Shown in pieces: positions 45,059 to 52,957 of a DNA stretch of 64,000 nt (positions are counted from its first letter, which is position 1; each line of letters starts with the position of its first letter). The position numbers and the translations under genes were made by a program. The notes below the pieces were generated by a model. It was given only the letters and a program-made list of their open reading frames with translations, was not told where the DNA came from and did not search any database. Origin of the DNA: Edaphobacter flagellatus (GTDB lineage Bacteria > Acidobacteriota > Terriglobia > Terriglobales > Acidobacteriaceae); contig NZ_CP073697.1 in the NCBI RefSeq assembly GCF_025264665.1, forward strand, positions 1,364,001 through 1,428,000. Reading direction: 5' to 3'.

Positions 45059-45823
45059 CTAGCTTGTGGCGGTAGGCGAGGTGTAGTCAGGAGCGGTAAT
45101 CACTTGCAGACCAGGAGTCGTCACAATCTGCTGGTCGATCATGATGATCGTCGTCGCAGAGCCGCCCGTATAAGTGACCTGAGGCCCGGAATACGTTGTG
45201 ACGGTATCGCTGGCGGGGACAGTACCGGTTGGCACCATCACCAGCGTATAGGTGCCGGTGGGGATATTGAGGTAACCGGTATTCGTGCTGAAGGTGATGT
45301 TGGTATAGACGGGGGTAATGGCTGTCAGCTTCTGCCCGGCAGGAACAAGATAAATGTCTTGAGCCGCAATACGTGTCGCCTGATCAATGAAGCGGAGAGC
45401 AATCTGACCCGACGGGGCTGCCTGGCTCTGATCCTTCAGAACAAGCTGGCTGAGACTGGCGGCAACATTGCCAATCAGAATCGTATATTGGGTCCCCGTC
45501 ACAAAGGTCGCCTTCGACGTGGTAAGAGTCTGCTTGGTGCCTGCCTGGGCTGCCGAGATGTTGTACGTTCCCGGGTCGGTAGGGACATACGAGGTAACCG
45601 TACCGAAGCCGAGGTTATACGCCACGGCCGAGGTATTCAGATAGATATCAAGGCCCGGCGCATCCGGCGAGGCATCGATGATGCGGATCTGCGATCCACT
45701 TTGACTGGAGACAATGCCCTGGCAGCCGCTGAGAGCAACGGTCATGACTCCCGCTGCGGCGAGAGTGACACCTTTCTTTACAAGGCCGAAGAGCGACATA
45801 CGCGGCTTACCGGTGTTGAGCAT
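45059..45823 (-). CDS. DUF4397-domain lipoprotein
   Basis: About 254 residues. A signal with lipobox VALSGC is followed by a domain beginning QIRIIDASPDAPGLDIYLNT, the hallmark of DUF4397 proteins, which contain immunoglobulin-like beta-sandwich repeats and are secreted or surface-bound. A second, weaker half begins IALRFIDQATRIAAQDIYLV. ATG 45823 is used; ATG 45799 is also possible. Longer in-frame starts run through the divergent lectin gene and are rejected. Its start is only 18 bases from that divergent gene. Confidence 0.85.
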   Translation of the reverse strand: MLNTGKPRMSLFGLVKKGVTLAAAGVMTVALSGCQGIVSSQSGSQIRIIDASPDAPGLDIYLNTSAVAYNLGFGTVTSYVPTDPGTYNISAAQAGTKQTLTTSKATFVTGTQYTILIGNVAASLSQLVLKDQSQAAPSGQIALRFIDQATRIAAQDIYLVPAGQKLTAITPVYTNITFSTNTGYLNIPTGTYTLVMVPTGTVPASDTVTTYSGPQVTYTGGSATTIIMIDQQIVTTPGLQVITAPDYTSPTATS

Positions 45824-45841
45824 CTTATATAGGGAAGCAAC

Positions 45842-47125
45842 ATGATTCACTCTAAACGATTTCAGCGGGATACGCGACGAAAGAGTCGCGCGGTAAGAAG
45901 AACTGTACTGTTGTTGATACTGGGGGCAGCGTCTTCCGCATGGATTCGCGCCCAGAATCCCCAGCCAGCCAGCGATGCCAGTCCTGCTGTCACGGCCGCG
46001 GCGCAATCGCTTCCCGCAGCCATTCCATCGATCACTCCCAAGGTAGAGGCGATCATGAGCATGCGCAGCCAGAAGGTCGCAAGCGCCGCCGCCGTCCCTG
46101 CCCATAAGCAGAATTACGAGTTCACGGTGTCGAGCGGAGACTGGCTGGATACGGGTGTTGTTCTGGCCGCTGGTGAAATTGCGGATTTTACCGTCACAGG
46201 CAGCCTTACCCTCTCCGACAACAGACAGACCACCGCCGATGGGCTCGACCGTGGGTGGAAGGACCTGATCCGTCAGTTTCCCCTGAACCAGGCGAAGGTT
46301 GGCGCCTTGATTGGGCGTGTGAGCGATATGGGGGCCTCCGTACCCTTTTCTATTGGAGCCTCCGGACAGGTCACTGTGCCAACTACAGGAAAGTTGTATC
46401 TCCGGGCAAACACCAGCAGCGATCTGACCTATACCGGGCAGTACAAGGTCAAGGTGAAGTTCGCGCCCGCGCCTAAGTTCAATACGAATGTTCTGGATAC
46501 CCCTTCTAAACCAATCAGTTCCCTTCTTGGGCCAGATAATTTTTCCGATATCCCCAGGCGGGTTTCGGATACTCCGAGCGGAGAAGGCAATCCCGGAGAC
46601 ATGGTGAACTTTGCTTTGATTGGAACAAAAGCCCAGGTTGAGGCCGCGTACAAGGCTGCAGGCTGGGTCGCGGTCGATAAATCTGTCCAGGACGCTATCG
46701 TGAACGGCCTGCTGAAGACACTCAGCAAAGAGGCGTATACCGAGATGCCGATGAGCACACTGTACCTCTTCGGACGGCCACAGGATTTCTCTTTTGCACG
46801 GGCTGACCCACTCATGGTCGCCGCCGAGAGACATCATCTGCGTGTATGGCAGACGAATCAGATGGTGGATGGAAGACCCTTATGGGTTGGTTCGGCTACG
46901 CACGATATTGGCTTTGAAAAAGACCAGCGTAACGGAGGCGTCACGCACAAGATCGATCCCGACATCGATAAGGAGCGAAACTACCTGCTCGATAGTTTTG
47001 ATGCTGCTGGGGTCTACTCAAGCGCAGCCTACGTTACGCCTACGAATCCGCTACTGGAAGCAAAAACAGCGACTGGCGGTAGCTTCCATTCGGATGGTCG
47101 AATCGTCGTCATGGCCTTGAAGTAA
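45842..47125 (+). CDS. PA-IL-like lectin domain fused to LssY C-terminal domain, secreted
   Basis: A 427-residue exported protein. Signal peptide near 18-38 (AVRRTVLLLILGAASSAWIR), a linker rich in Ala/Pro to 90, then a PA-IL/LecA-like beta-sandwich (about 92-205: SSGDWLDTGVVLAAGEIADF, VGALIGRVSDMGASVPFSIG, KLYLRANTSSDLTYTGQYKV). The C-terminal domain (about 245-425) is LssY_C: GDMVNFALIGTKAQVEAAYK, AAGWVAVDKS, MSTLYLFGRPQDFSFARA, RHHLRVWQT, and THKIDPDIDKERNYLLD. LecA binds galactose with calcium; LssY_C has no proven activity. The fusion suggests a sugar-directed envelope or extracellular role. AGGGA precedes the ATG. Convergent with the phosphatase (5 bases). Confidence 0.85.
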   Translation: MIHSKRFQRDTRRKSRAVRRTVLLLILGAASSAWIRAQNPQPASDASPAVTAAAQSLPAAIPSITPKVEAIMSMRSQKVASAAAVPAHKQNYEFTVSSGDWLDTGVVLAAGEIADFTVTGSLTLSDNRQTTADGLDRGWKDLIRQFPLNQAKVGALIGRVSDMGASVPFSIGASGQVTVPTTGKLYLRANTSSDLTYTGQYKVKVKFAPAPKFNTNVLDTPSKPISSLLGPDNFSDIPRRVSDTPSGEGNPGDMVNFALIGTKAQVEAAYKAAGWVAVDKSVQDAIVNGLLKTLSKEAYTEMPMSTLYLFGRPQDFSFARADPLMVAAERHHLRVWQTNQMVDGRPLWVGSATHDIGFEKDQRNGGVTHKIDPDIDKERNYLLDSFDAAGVYSSAAYVTPTNPLLEAKTATGGSFHSDGRIVVMALK

Positions 47126-47130
47126 CCGCT

Positions 47131-49755
47131 TCAGCGAACCATGCAGACCAGCAACGTCATATCGTCGTGCTGTGGCGCGCCTGCTGTAAACAGATCGGCG
47201 CCGCTGAGGATGCAGTTGAGAAGTTGCTCGGCAGTAGCCGTGCACTCTCGCTTGTCAAGTAAAGTTCTGGCCGCGGCAAGCATCCTGTCTTCGCCCCACT
47301 CCTCCTCGGCAGCATTCATCGCTTCCGAGACACCATCGGTAAATGCGATGAATACGTCCCCGGGCTGCAGAAGAAGATTTGCGGCTTCATAGGGGACCTC
47401 GGGCAACAAACCGATTACAGTGCCTGTGGCCTCGAGCGCAATCACTTCTGCGCGGCGGAGGACCAGCGGCGGGTTGTGTCCGGCGTTAACGTAGCTCAGC
47501 AAGTGAGTCTGCGGATCGTACTCGGCATAGAAGAAGGTGGCGTATCGGTTTGAGGTGGATGACTCATAGACGAGCCGATTGATATGACTCATCAATGCGG
47601 CCAGATCGCCGGGCTGCAGCTGCGCAGCACTACGCAGGCTGGCTCTCAGGCCGGCCATCAGCAGTGCAGCGGAGATACCCTTGCCTGAGATATCGCCCAG
47701 GGCGAGTGCGAGACGTGCATCTTTATCCGCATCGGCGCCTGTCGAAGAAAGAAGGAAGAAGTCGTAATAGTCTCCGCCTACGGCCTGCGCGGGACGACAG
47801 AACCCAGCCAGATCCACTCCTTCCAGGCGTGGACACGCTTGCGGAAAAAGCCGCTCCTGGACCTCACGCGCGATCTCGATCTCGCGCAAAACGCGCTCAC
47901 GCTGGGCGCGTTCGTTCGATAGATTCTCGACCAGCTCTGCATTTTCGATTGCCAGCCCAGCCTGTGAAGCAACGGACTGCAGCAACTGGCGATCTGTGCG
48001 CGTGTAAGGCTCTTCGGATCGCTTCGGGCCAAGAGCCATGAAGCCTGCAAGCCGGCTGCGGCCAGGCAGTGGGACCAGAAGCTCGGTGGAGAGATCGTCT
48101 AATGCGCTGCGCTCTGTATCAGGCGCATCTACCAGCCAGCTTGAAGGATCATCACGATAGACATTTGCCGGACCGCGGCTGCGCACCAGCTCCGTGATCG
48201 TTGCCGAAGTTGCCGCCAGCGATAGCGAGCCCCATGCCGGAGACATCATCGGCGAAACTGGAATTCCCGTGGCTAGTTGCAGACGGAAGCCATTTCCGGA
48301 GCGGAGGAAGACCGCAATGCGATCAATGTGCAAGGTGTCGCCAATCCGCTGCGTAATCGTGTCGAGCAGCGGTGCGACTTCGGTAAAATTCCGCACCTCA
48401 TCCGACAACTCAGACAGAAGCTGTTCCGACGAGTACGCTTCGCGGAAGAAGCGCTGATCGATCTTCTGCCGCAACCGCTTGGAGATACTGAATCGAAAGA
48501 CAAAAAAGAGCGCGATGATGGCAAAGATACGGACGATATCAGCCGTGCTTCGATGATCGGGATGTATAAAAAACAGGCTGATGCTGTATGACATCCAGGT
48601 CGCAAGCAACATCGTAATCACCAGGACGGCGCTACTCGCAAAGAAGTATTTCGTGCCCTGACGAACAAGAATACGAAGGTCCATCGCTCGCTGGACGACA
48701 ACAACATAAGCAAGCGAAAGAGGAAAAAGCAGTAGCACCGCCAAAACAGGAACCGTAATCCAGTTGCTGATTCCCTGACCAAAGTCAGATTTCCTAACAA
48801 CCGAGATGACGACCAGAACAAAGAATGGGCTGAGACCGATGGCAGATCCGAAATAGAGGACGCGTAGCCTTCGACGTGCATCGCCGGCGCTACGAGCGTA
48901 TTTCGGTGCGATGTTGATGAAGAAATAATTGACTGCCAGAATGCCGAAGACGTTCTCGACGATCGCAATGCGGTAAAACCATGGATCAAGCCATGCAGTC
49001 GCAGAGAAGTTATACCCGTGCCCATAAATATAGAAAATATCTGCAGGCACGAATGCAAGGAGTGGAATAGCGATGGCCCACTTGATCCAGGGGTAGCGCA
49101 CATCTATCGAAGAACGCTCTGGAAAGTAAATGCCGAAGGCCATCAGGCACAATGGCATTGCCGTCTGCGCAATGTCGCTCCAGAGTTCGGCCGTTAGTTT
49201 AAACGCGCCGGAAACCTGCGAAACACTGATTAGAAGTGGATCGAAGTAAGCCAGGATGCCGAGAATGAACCACGAGTTCAGGTTTCGCGGCCTGGCAAGA
49301 ACGACATAGATGCCGACAAGAAGACAGAGCAGCGCGATGCCGAAAAATGCCGAGCGGATAACCCAGGCGACGAGTGGAGCTACAGAGTCTCGCTGCGCGT
49401 GAAGCGTGATGACTGCATCGACCGGGGCGGCATTGCCTCTGCGGTACGTGATAGCAAGAGTTTGCCTGGGCCTGCTTCTGGCGACCTCATCCAGCAGAAC
49501 CACTCGGCCTGTATAAGGGTAGCCGTTGACAGCAAGAACGGTATCTCCGTTTTGGAGTCCTGCCTCTGTCCCCGCCTGGGTGACATTGGCAACAAAAGGC
49601 CCATAGTAGCTGTCGGAAAAAGGCACCTGCGCGCGATTTTCACCATCAACGAGCCCGCGGTAGCTGTTCAGTGCGCCAAGATAGACATGGGTAAAGGCCA
49701 GAGCCGTCACCAGCGCGAGAAGCAGATACTGTAGACGTGCAGATCGATCCAGCAT
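47131..49755 (-). CDS. Membrane PDZ-GAF-SpoIIE protein phosphatase
   Basis: An 874-residue signalling protein. One N-terminal helix (10-28) is followed by a PDZ-like domain (about 52-105: FVANVTQAGTEAGLQNGDTV, LAVNGYPYTG), then about seven membrane helices to residue 420. A GAF domain follows (about 445-620: APLLDTITQRIGDTLHIDRI) and a PP2C/SpoIIE phosphatase domain (about 640-872) with AVGGDYYDFFLL, LALGDISGKGISAALLMAGL, NAGHNPPLVLRR and FTDGVSEAMNA containing the metal-binding Asp residues. This is the RsbU/SpoIIE class that dephosphorylates anti-sigma-factor antagonists. No partner genes are adjacent. Confidence 0.9.
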   Translation of the reverse strand: MLDRSARLQYLLLALVTALAFTHVYLGALNSYRGLVDGENRAQVPFSDSYYGPFVANVTQAGTEAGLQNGDTVLAVNGYPYTGRVVLLDEVARSRPRQTLAITYRRGNAAPVDAVITLHAQRDSVAPLVAWVIRSAFFGIALLCLLVGIYVVLARPRNLNSWFILGILAYFDPLLISVSQVSGAFKLTAELWSDIAQTAMPLCLMAFGIYFPERSSIDVRYPWIKWAIAIPLLAFVPADIFYIYGHGYNFSATAWLDPWFYRIAIVENVFGILAVNYFFINIAPKYARSAGDARRRLRVLYFGSAIGLSPFFVLVVISVVRKSDFGQGISNWITVPVLAVLLLFPLSLAYVVVVQRAMDLRILVRQGTKYFFASSAVLVITMLLATWMSYSISLFFIHPDHRSTADIVRIFAIIALFFVFRFSISKRLRQKIDQRFFREAYSSEQLLSELSDEVRNFTEVAPLLDTITQRIGDTLHIDRIAVFLRSGNGFRLQLATGIPVSPMMSPAWGSLSLAATSATITELVRSRGPANVYRDDPSSWLVDAPDTERSALDDLSTELLVPLPGRSRLAGFMALGPKRSEEPYTRTDRQLLQSVASQAGLAIENAELVENLSNERAQRERVLREIEIAREVQERLFPQACPRLEGVDLAGFCRPAQAVGGDYYDFFLLSSTGADADKDARLALALGDISGKGISAALLMAGLRASLRSAAQLQPGDLAALMSHINRLVYESSTSNRYATFFYAEYDPQTHLLSYVNAGHNPPLVLRRAEVIALEATGTVIGLLPEVPYEAANLLLQPGDVFIAFTDGVSEAMNAAEEEWGEDRMLAAARTLLDKRECTATAEQLLNCILSGADLFTAGAPQHDDMTLLVCMVR

Positions 49756-49757
49756 AT

Positions 49758-49796
49758 TGAAATAGAAAAGGCTGGCTGCATAGTAGCAGCCAGCCT
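49758..49796 (-). terminator. Terminator of the HhH gene
   Basis: Perfect 11-bp stem AGGCTGGCTGC / GCAGCCAGCCT with a 6-base loop. On the minus strand it is followed by TTTCTATTTC. It sits between the HhH gene and the phosphatase start, so the two are separate transcription units. Confidence 0.88.
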
Positions 49797-49820
49797 CGAA
49801 CTTTATACAGAATTACGCCG

Positions 49821-50135
49821 TTACTTCTTCGGCTTGCTGGCGATGATGGAGTCCTTGATCTTGTTATAGACGCTCTCCGGCAAAACACCGCGGGTCACAA
49901 GCTGATTCTTGGCTGTATAGGGGCGCCCGTCAATGATGCGCTTGGAATAAGCGTCGCCGATACCCGGGAAGGCCTTCAGCTGATCGGCAGTTGCCGTATT
50001 GATATCAAGCTTATTGTCCGGCGTTGCAGCCGCCGGGGCAGCGGCCGCCTTGGCGGACTTTTGCGCAACGGCAAAAGACAACGGCATGGTAAACAACAGC
50101 ACGAGAGCAAGAAGCCTGTAGTGGATTGCGCGCAT
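49821..50135 (-). CDS. Secreted helix-hairpin-helix protein (ComEA-like domain)
   Basis: A 104-residue protein with a signal peptide (YRLLALVLLFTMPLSFAVAQ), an alanine/lysine linker and one ComEA-type HhH domain: LDINTATADQLKAFPGIGDA and YSKRIIDGRPYTAKNQLVTR. ComEA binds DNA in the periplasm during natural transformation, but short HhH proteins of this type are common and need not be competence proteins. GGAG is 9 bases before ATG 50135. No other competence genes are nearby. Confidence 0.85.
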   Translation of the reverse strand: MRAIHYRLLALVLLFTMPLSFAVAQKSAKAAAAPAAATPDNKLDINTATADQLKAFPGIGDAYSKRIIDGRPYTAKNQLVTRGVLPESVYNKIKDSIIASKPKK

Positions 50136-50236
50136 GTTTGGGATCTCCAGGTGCAAAGATAACTCCTGTCAACGGAGGTTACGGGAGCGAAGCGCGCCCG
50201 TCAATCCAGGAATTGCAGCGGCATGCAGCAGAAGGT

Positions 50237-50265
50237 TTGACTTCCCCCGCTGTCACGGCTACTCT
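50237..50265 (+). promoter_or_regulatory. Candidate promoter of the histidine operon
   Basis: TTGACT (50237-50242), 17-base spacer, TACTCT (50260-50265). The -35 box is good, the -10 box matches at the two first and last positions only. The predicted start lies a few bases before the leader-peptide ATG at 50275. Confidence 0.45.
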
Positions 50266-50274
50266 GAATAGGCG

Positions 50275-50361
50275 ATGCGTTCTCTGACCATCCATCACGG
50301 ACATCATCACCATCACCATGCGCAGAGCGTGTTGGCGGCCGTGTCCGGTGTGACGAAGTAA
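50275..50361 (+). CDS. hisL: His operon leader peptide (attenuator)
   Basis: A 28-codon ORF, too short for usual gene callers: MRSLTIHHGHHHHHHAQSVL and then AAVSGVTK. It has eight His codons in nine positions (codons 7-15, broken by one Gly). Located directly upstream of hisI with a strong terminator between. A run of regulatory codons in a short ORF before a terminator is the hallmark of transcription attenuation by charged tRNA-His. Only a weak AGG precedes the ATG, so translation may start near the transcript 5' end. Confidence 0.9.
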   Translation: MRSLTIHHGHHHHHHAQSVLAAVSGVTK

Positions 50362-50389
50362 CAGAAACGCACCACCGAGGATTCGAAAA

Positions 50390-50426
50390 GGCCCGCTCAA
50401 CGCGCACACCGCGAGCGGGCCTTTTT
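50390..50426 (+). terminator. Attenuator terminator of the histidine operon
   Basis: Stem GGCCCGCTC / GAGCGGGCC (9 bp) with a 14-base loop followed by TTTTT. It ends 30 bases before hisI. The segment GGCGGCC inside the leader ORF could compete for the left arm, as expected for an antiterminator; this pairing is inferred, not computed. Confidence 0.92.
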
Positions 50427-50455
50427 ACGTGTTACGACTGAAAATGGAGATCGAT

Positions 50456-50797
50456 ATGGCTGACGCAGTAAAGATTGACTTTGCCAAGATGGACGGCCTC
50501 GTTCCAGGCATCGTTCAGGACTATCAAACCGGTGAGATGCTGATGCTCGGCTTCCTCAACGAAACCAGCTACCAGAAGACACTCGAGACCGGCTTCGTCA
50601 CCTTTTGGAGCCGCACCCGTTCCAAGCTCTGGATGAAGGGCGAGACCAGCGGCAACCGCCTGCGCGTCATCGAGGCCTCCACCGATTGCGACAATGATGC
50701 GTTGCTTTTTCGTGTTGAAGTCGAAGGCGACGGCCTTGTCTGCCACGAAGGAACTGTAAGCTGCTTCACCAAAAAGATCGAAACGGAGACGAAGTAA
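50456..50797 (+). CDS. hisI: Phosphoribosyl-AMP cyclohydrolase
   Basis: Third step of histidine synthesis: opens the purine ring of phosphoribosyl-AMP. The 113-residue product has [40 protein letters not shown] and the zinc-binding [13 protein letters not shown] plus C-terminal Cys. It is HisI only: no HisE pyrophosphohydrolase domain follows, and none is in the operon. ATG 50456 has GGAGA 5 bases upstream. The stop overlaps hisG by one base (TAATG). Confidence 0.95.
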   Translation: MADAVKIDFAKMDGLVPGIVQDYQTGEMLMLGFLNETSYQKTLETGFVTFWSRTRSKLWMKGETSGNRLRVIEASTDCDNDALLFRVEVEGDGLVCHEGTVSCFTKKIETETK

Positions 50798-51678
50798 TGA
50801 GCGAGACGAAGAAGCTGAAGCTCGGCATCCCCAAGGGCAGTCTGCAGGACGCAACCATTGCTTTGTTTGAACGCGCGGGCTGGCACATTTACGCCAGCGG
50901 CCGCAGCTACTTTCCCGGTATCGACGACTCCGAAATCGAGTGCATGCTTGTCCGCGCGCAGGAGATGGCTCGTTATGTCGAGCACGGCGCACTGGACGCT
51001 GGCCTGACCGGCAACGACTGGGTGCTCGAAAATCAGCACGATATCGAGTACGTGACTAGCCTCACCTACTCCAAGCAGAGCCGCCAAAAAGTGAAGTGGG
51101 TGCTCGCTGTTCCTGAGGATTCTCCCTATCAGAAGCCCGAGGACCTCGCCGGTAAGATCATCGCTACAGAGCTTGTTGAGTTCACTAAACGCTATTTCGC
51201 ATCGAAGAACATTCCCGTCACTGTCGAATTCAGCTGGGGCGCTACTGAAGTGAAGCCGCCCACGCTTGCCGACGCCATCGTCGAGGTCACCGAGACAGGC
51301 AGCTCACTCCGTGCCAACCGCCTACGGATTATCGAGACACTGATGGAGAGCGAGACGCAACTCATCGCCAACAAGACCGCCTTCAAAGACGAGTGGAAGA
51401 AAGCAAAGATCAACAACATCTCGCTGATGCTGAATGCCGCCATTGCTGCACAAGGCCGCGTTGGATTGATGCTCAACGCACGCAAGGCCGACCTGCGCGA
51501 AGTCCTCAACGTTCTGCCTGCGCTCAACTCACCGACCGTATCGCAGCTTAGCGATGCCGAGTGGGTCGCGCTCAATACGATTCTGGATGAAACCATCGTG
51601 CGCGACGTGATTCCCAAGCTCAAGGCTGCGGGCGCTACAGGCATCGTCGAGTATCCGCTCAGCAAGGTTGTTCTCTAA
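50797..51678 (+). CDS. hisG: ATP phosphoribosyltransferase, long form
   Basis: First committed step of histidine synthesis, feedback-inhibited by histidine. The product is 293 residues, the long form with its own C-terminal regulatory domain, so no HisZ is needed. Motifs: [39 protein letters not shown] and [20 protein letters not shown]. The regulatory domain runs from about residue 225. Coupled to hisI by TAATG. Confidence 0.95.
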   Translation: MSETKKLKLGIPKGSLQDATIALFERAGWHIYASGRSYFPGIDDSEIECMLVRAQEMARYVEHGALDAGLTGNDWVLENQHDIEYVTSLTYSKQSRQKVKWVLAVPEDSPYQKPEDLAGKIIATELVEFTKRYFASKNIPVTVEFSWGATEVKPPTLADAIVEVTETGSSLRANRLRIIETLMESETQLIANKTAFKDEWKKAKINNISLMLNAAIAAQGRVGLMLNARKADLREVLNVLPALNSPTVSQLSDAEWVALNTILDETIVRDVIPKLKAAGATGIVEYPLSKVVL

Positions 51679-51692
51679 ACGCAGGAGAGATG

Positions 51693-52952
51693 ATGAAGCT
51701 GGTCAAAACCTACGGCCGCTCTGCTAAGACCGCAGCCGCGTTGATCGAATCGATCGAACAGCGCGGCGCGGTCTCAACGGCCCGCGTAGAACCAATCGTC
51801 CGCCGCATCCTTGCCGACGTCCGCAAAAACGGCGACCGCGCTCTGCGCAAATATGCAACCAAGTTCGACGCGCTCGCCAAGGACAGGCTGCTGATGGTTT
51901 CGCGCGAAGAGATGGAAGCCGCCTGGCACGCCACCTCACCCGAACTACAGGCCGCCATGATGGTCGCGCGCGGCAACATCCTTGCCTTTGCAGAGGCGCA
52001 GATGCCGAAGACGTGGAGTTTTTCTCCCTCCGATGGCATCACGACAGGCCAGATCGTTCGCCCGCTCAGCTCGGTTGGCTGCTACGTCCCGGGAGGACGC
52101 TATCCGCTTCCCTCCACATTGCTGATGACAGCCACACCCGCACAGGTTGCAGGCGTCGAGCGCATCGTTGTCTGTTCTCCCAAGCCTGCGCGCGAGACGC
52201 TTGCTGCCGCCCACCTTGCAGGTGTCACCGAGTTCTACCGCATCGGTGGAGCCCAGGCCATCGCCGCATTTGCCTACGGCACCGAGTCCATCGCTCCGGT
52301 GAATAAGATTGTTGGTCCAGGCAATCTCTTTGTCACCGCCGCTAAATCGCTCGTCTCTTCCGAATGCGGCATCGACATGCCCGCCGGGCCGACTGAGATT
52401 GTGGTCACCAGCGAGAAGGGCTACGCTCCTGGCATCGCCGCCGATCTCGTCGCACAGGCCGAGCATGATCCTGAGACGCTTGCTGTGCTCATCACCAGCA
52501 ACGAAACTCTTGCGAACTCCGTCGTAGCATCCGTCAAAACACAGGTCAAAGGCAACAAGATCGCCAAACAGTCGCTCACAAAGCAAGGCGCAATCTTTGT
52601 CACAAAAACAGTCGCTGAGGCTCGTGAGCTGACAAACCGGCTCGCACCGGAACATCTGACAGTCGATAGCGCTGCAGATCTCGACTGGGTGCAGAATGCA
52701 GGCTCCGTCTTCGTCGGCGACTACGCTCCACAGTCGATGGGCGACTACGTCTCCGGTCCCAACCACGTGTTACCCACAGGGCGTGTCGGCCGTATTCGCG
52801 GCGGCCTAAGCGTGCTCGATTTCGTTAAGATCATTACCGTGCAGGAATACACGCAGAAAGGGCTGAGGAAGATCGGCCCGCACGCCATTGCACTCGCGAC
52901 CGCGGAGGGCCTTACAGGCCATGCCGAAAGTGTTCGCGTAAGGATGAGGTGA
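51693..52952 (+). CDS. hisD: Histidinol dehydrogenase
   Basis: Last two oxidations, L-histidinol to L-histidine with NAD and zinc. About 419 residues. Signatures: GCYVPGGRYPLPSTLLMTAT, IGGAQAIAAFAYGTESIAPV, AGPTEIVVTSEKGYAPG, and near the C-terminus NHVLPTGRVGRIRGGLSVLD with the conserved His. ATG 51693 is preferred over the adjacent ATG 51690 because AGGAG then has a 5-base spacing instead of 2. Small gap to hisC. Confidence 0.95.
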   Translation: MKLVKTYGRSAKTAAALIESIEQRGAVSTARVEPIVRRILADVRKNGDRALRKYATKFDALAKDRLLMVSREEMEAAWHATSPELQAAMMVARGNILAFAEAQMPKTWSFSPSDGITTGQIVRPLSSVGCYVPGGRYPLPSTLLMTATPAQVAGVERIVVCSPKPARETLAAAHLAGVTEFYRIGGAQAIAAFAYGTESIAPVNKIVGPGNLFVTAAKSLVSSECGIDMPAGPTEIVVTSEKGYAPGIAADLVAQAEHDPETLAVLITSNETLANSVVASVKTQVKGNKIAKQSLTKQGAIFVTKTVAEARELTNRLAPEHLTVDSAADLDWVQNAGSVFVGDYAPQSMGDYVSGPNHVLPTGRVGRIRGGLSVLDFVKIITVQEYTQKGLRKIGPHAIALATAEGLTGHAESVRVRMR

Positions 52953-52957
52953 CACCG

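Noticed and set aside
45824..46837. N-terminal extension of the DUF4397 frame to 592 residues
   Set aside because: The extra part lies opposite the lectin-LssY gene and precedes a clear lipoprotein signal, so it is not translated as part of this protein.
50179..50409. Minus-strand short frames across the his leader
   Set aside because: They oppose the His-rich leader ORF and terminator, which explain the region better.
51945..52766. A 273-residue minus-strand open frame with many Cys and Asp
   Set aside because: Antisense to hisD; no recognisable fold.
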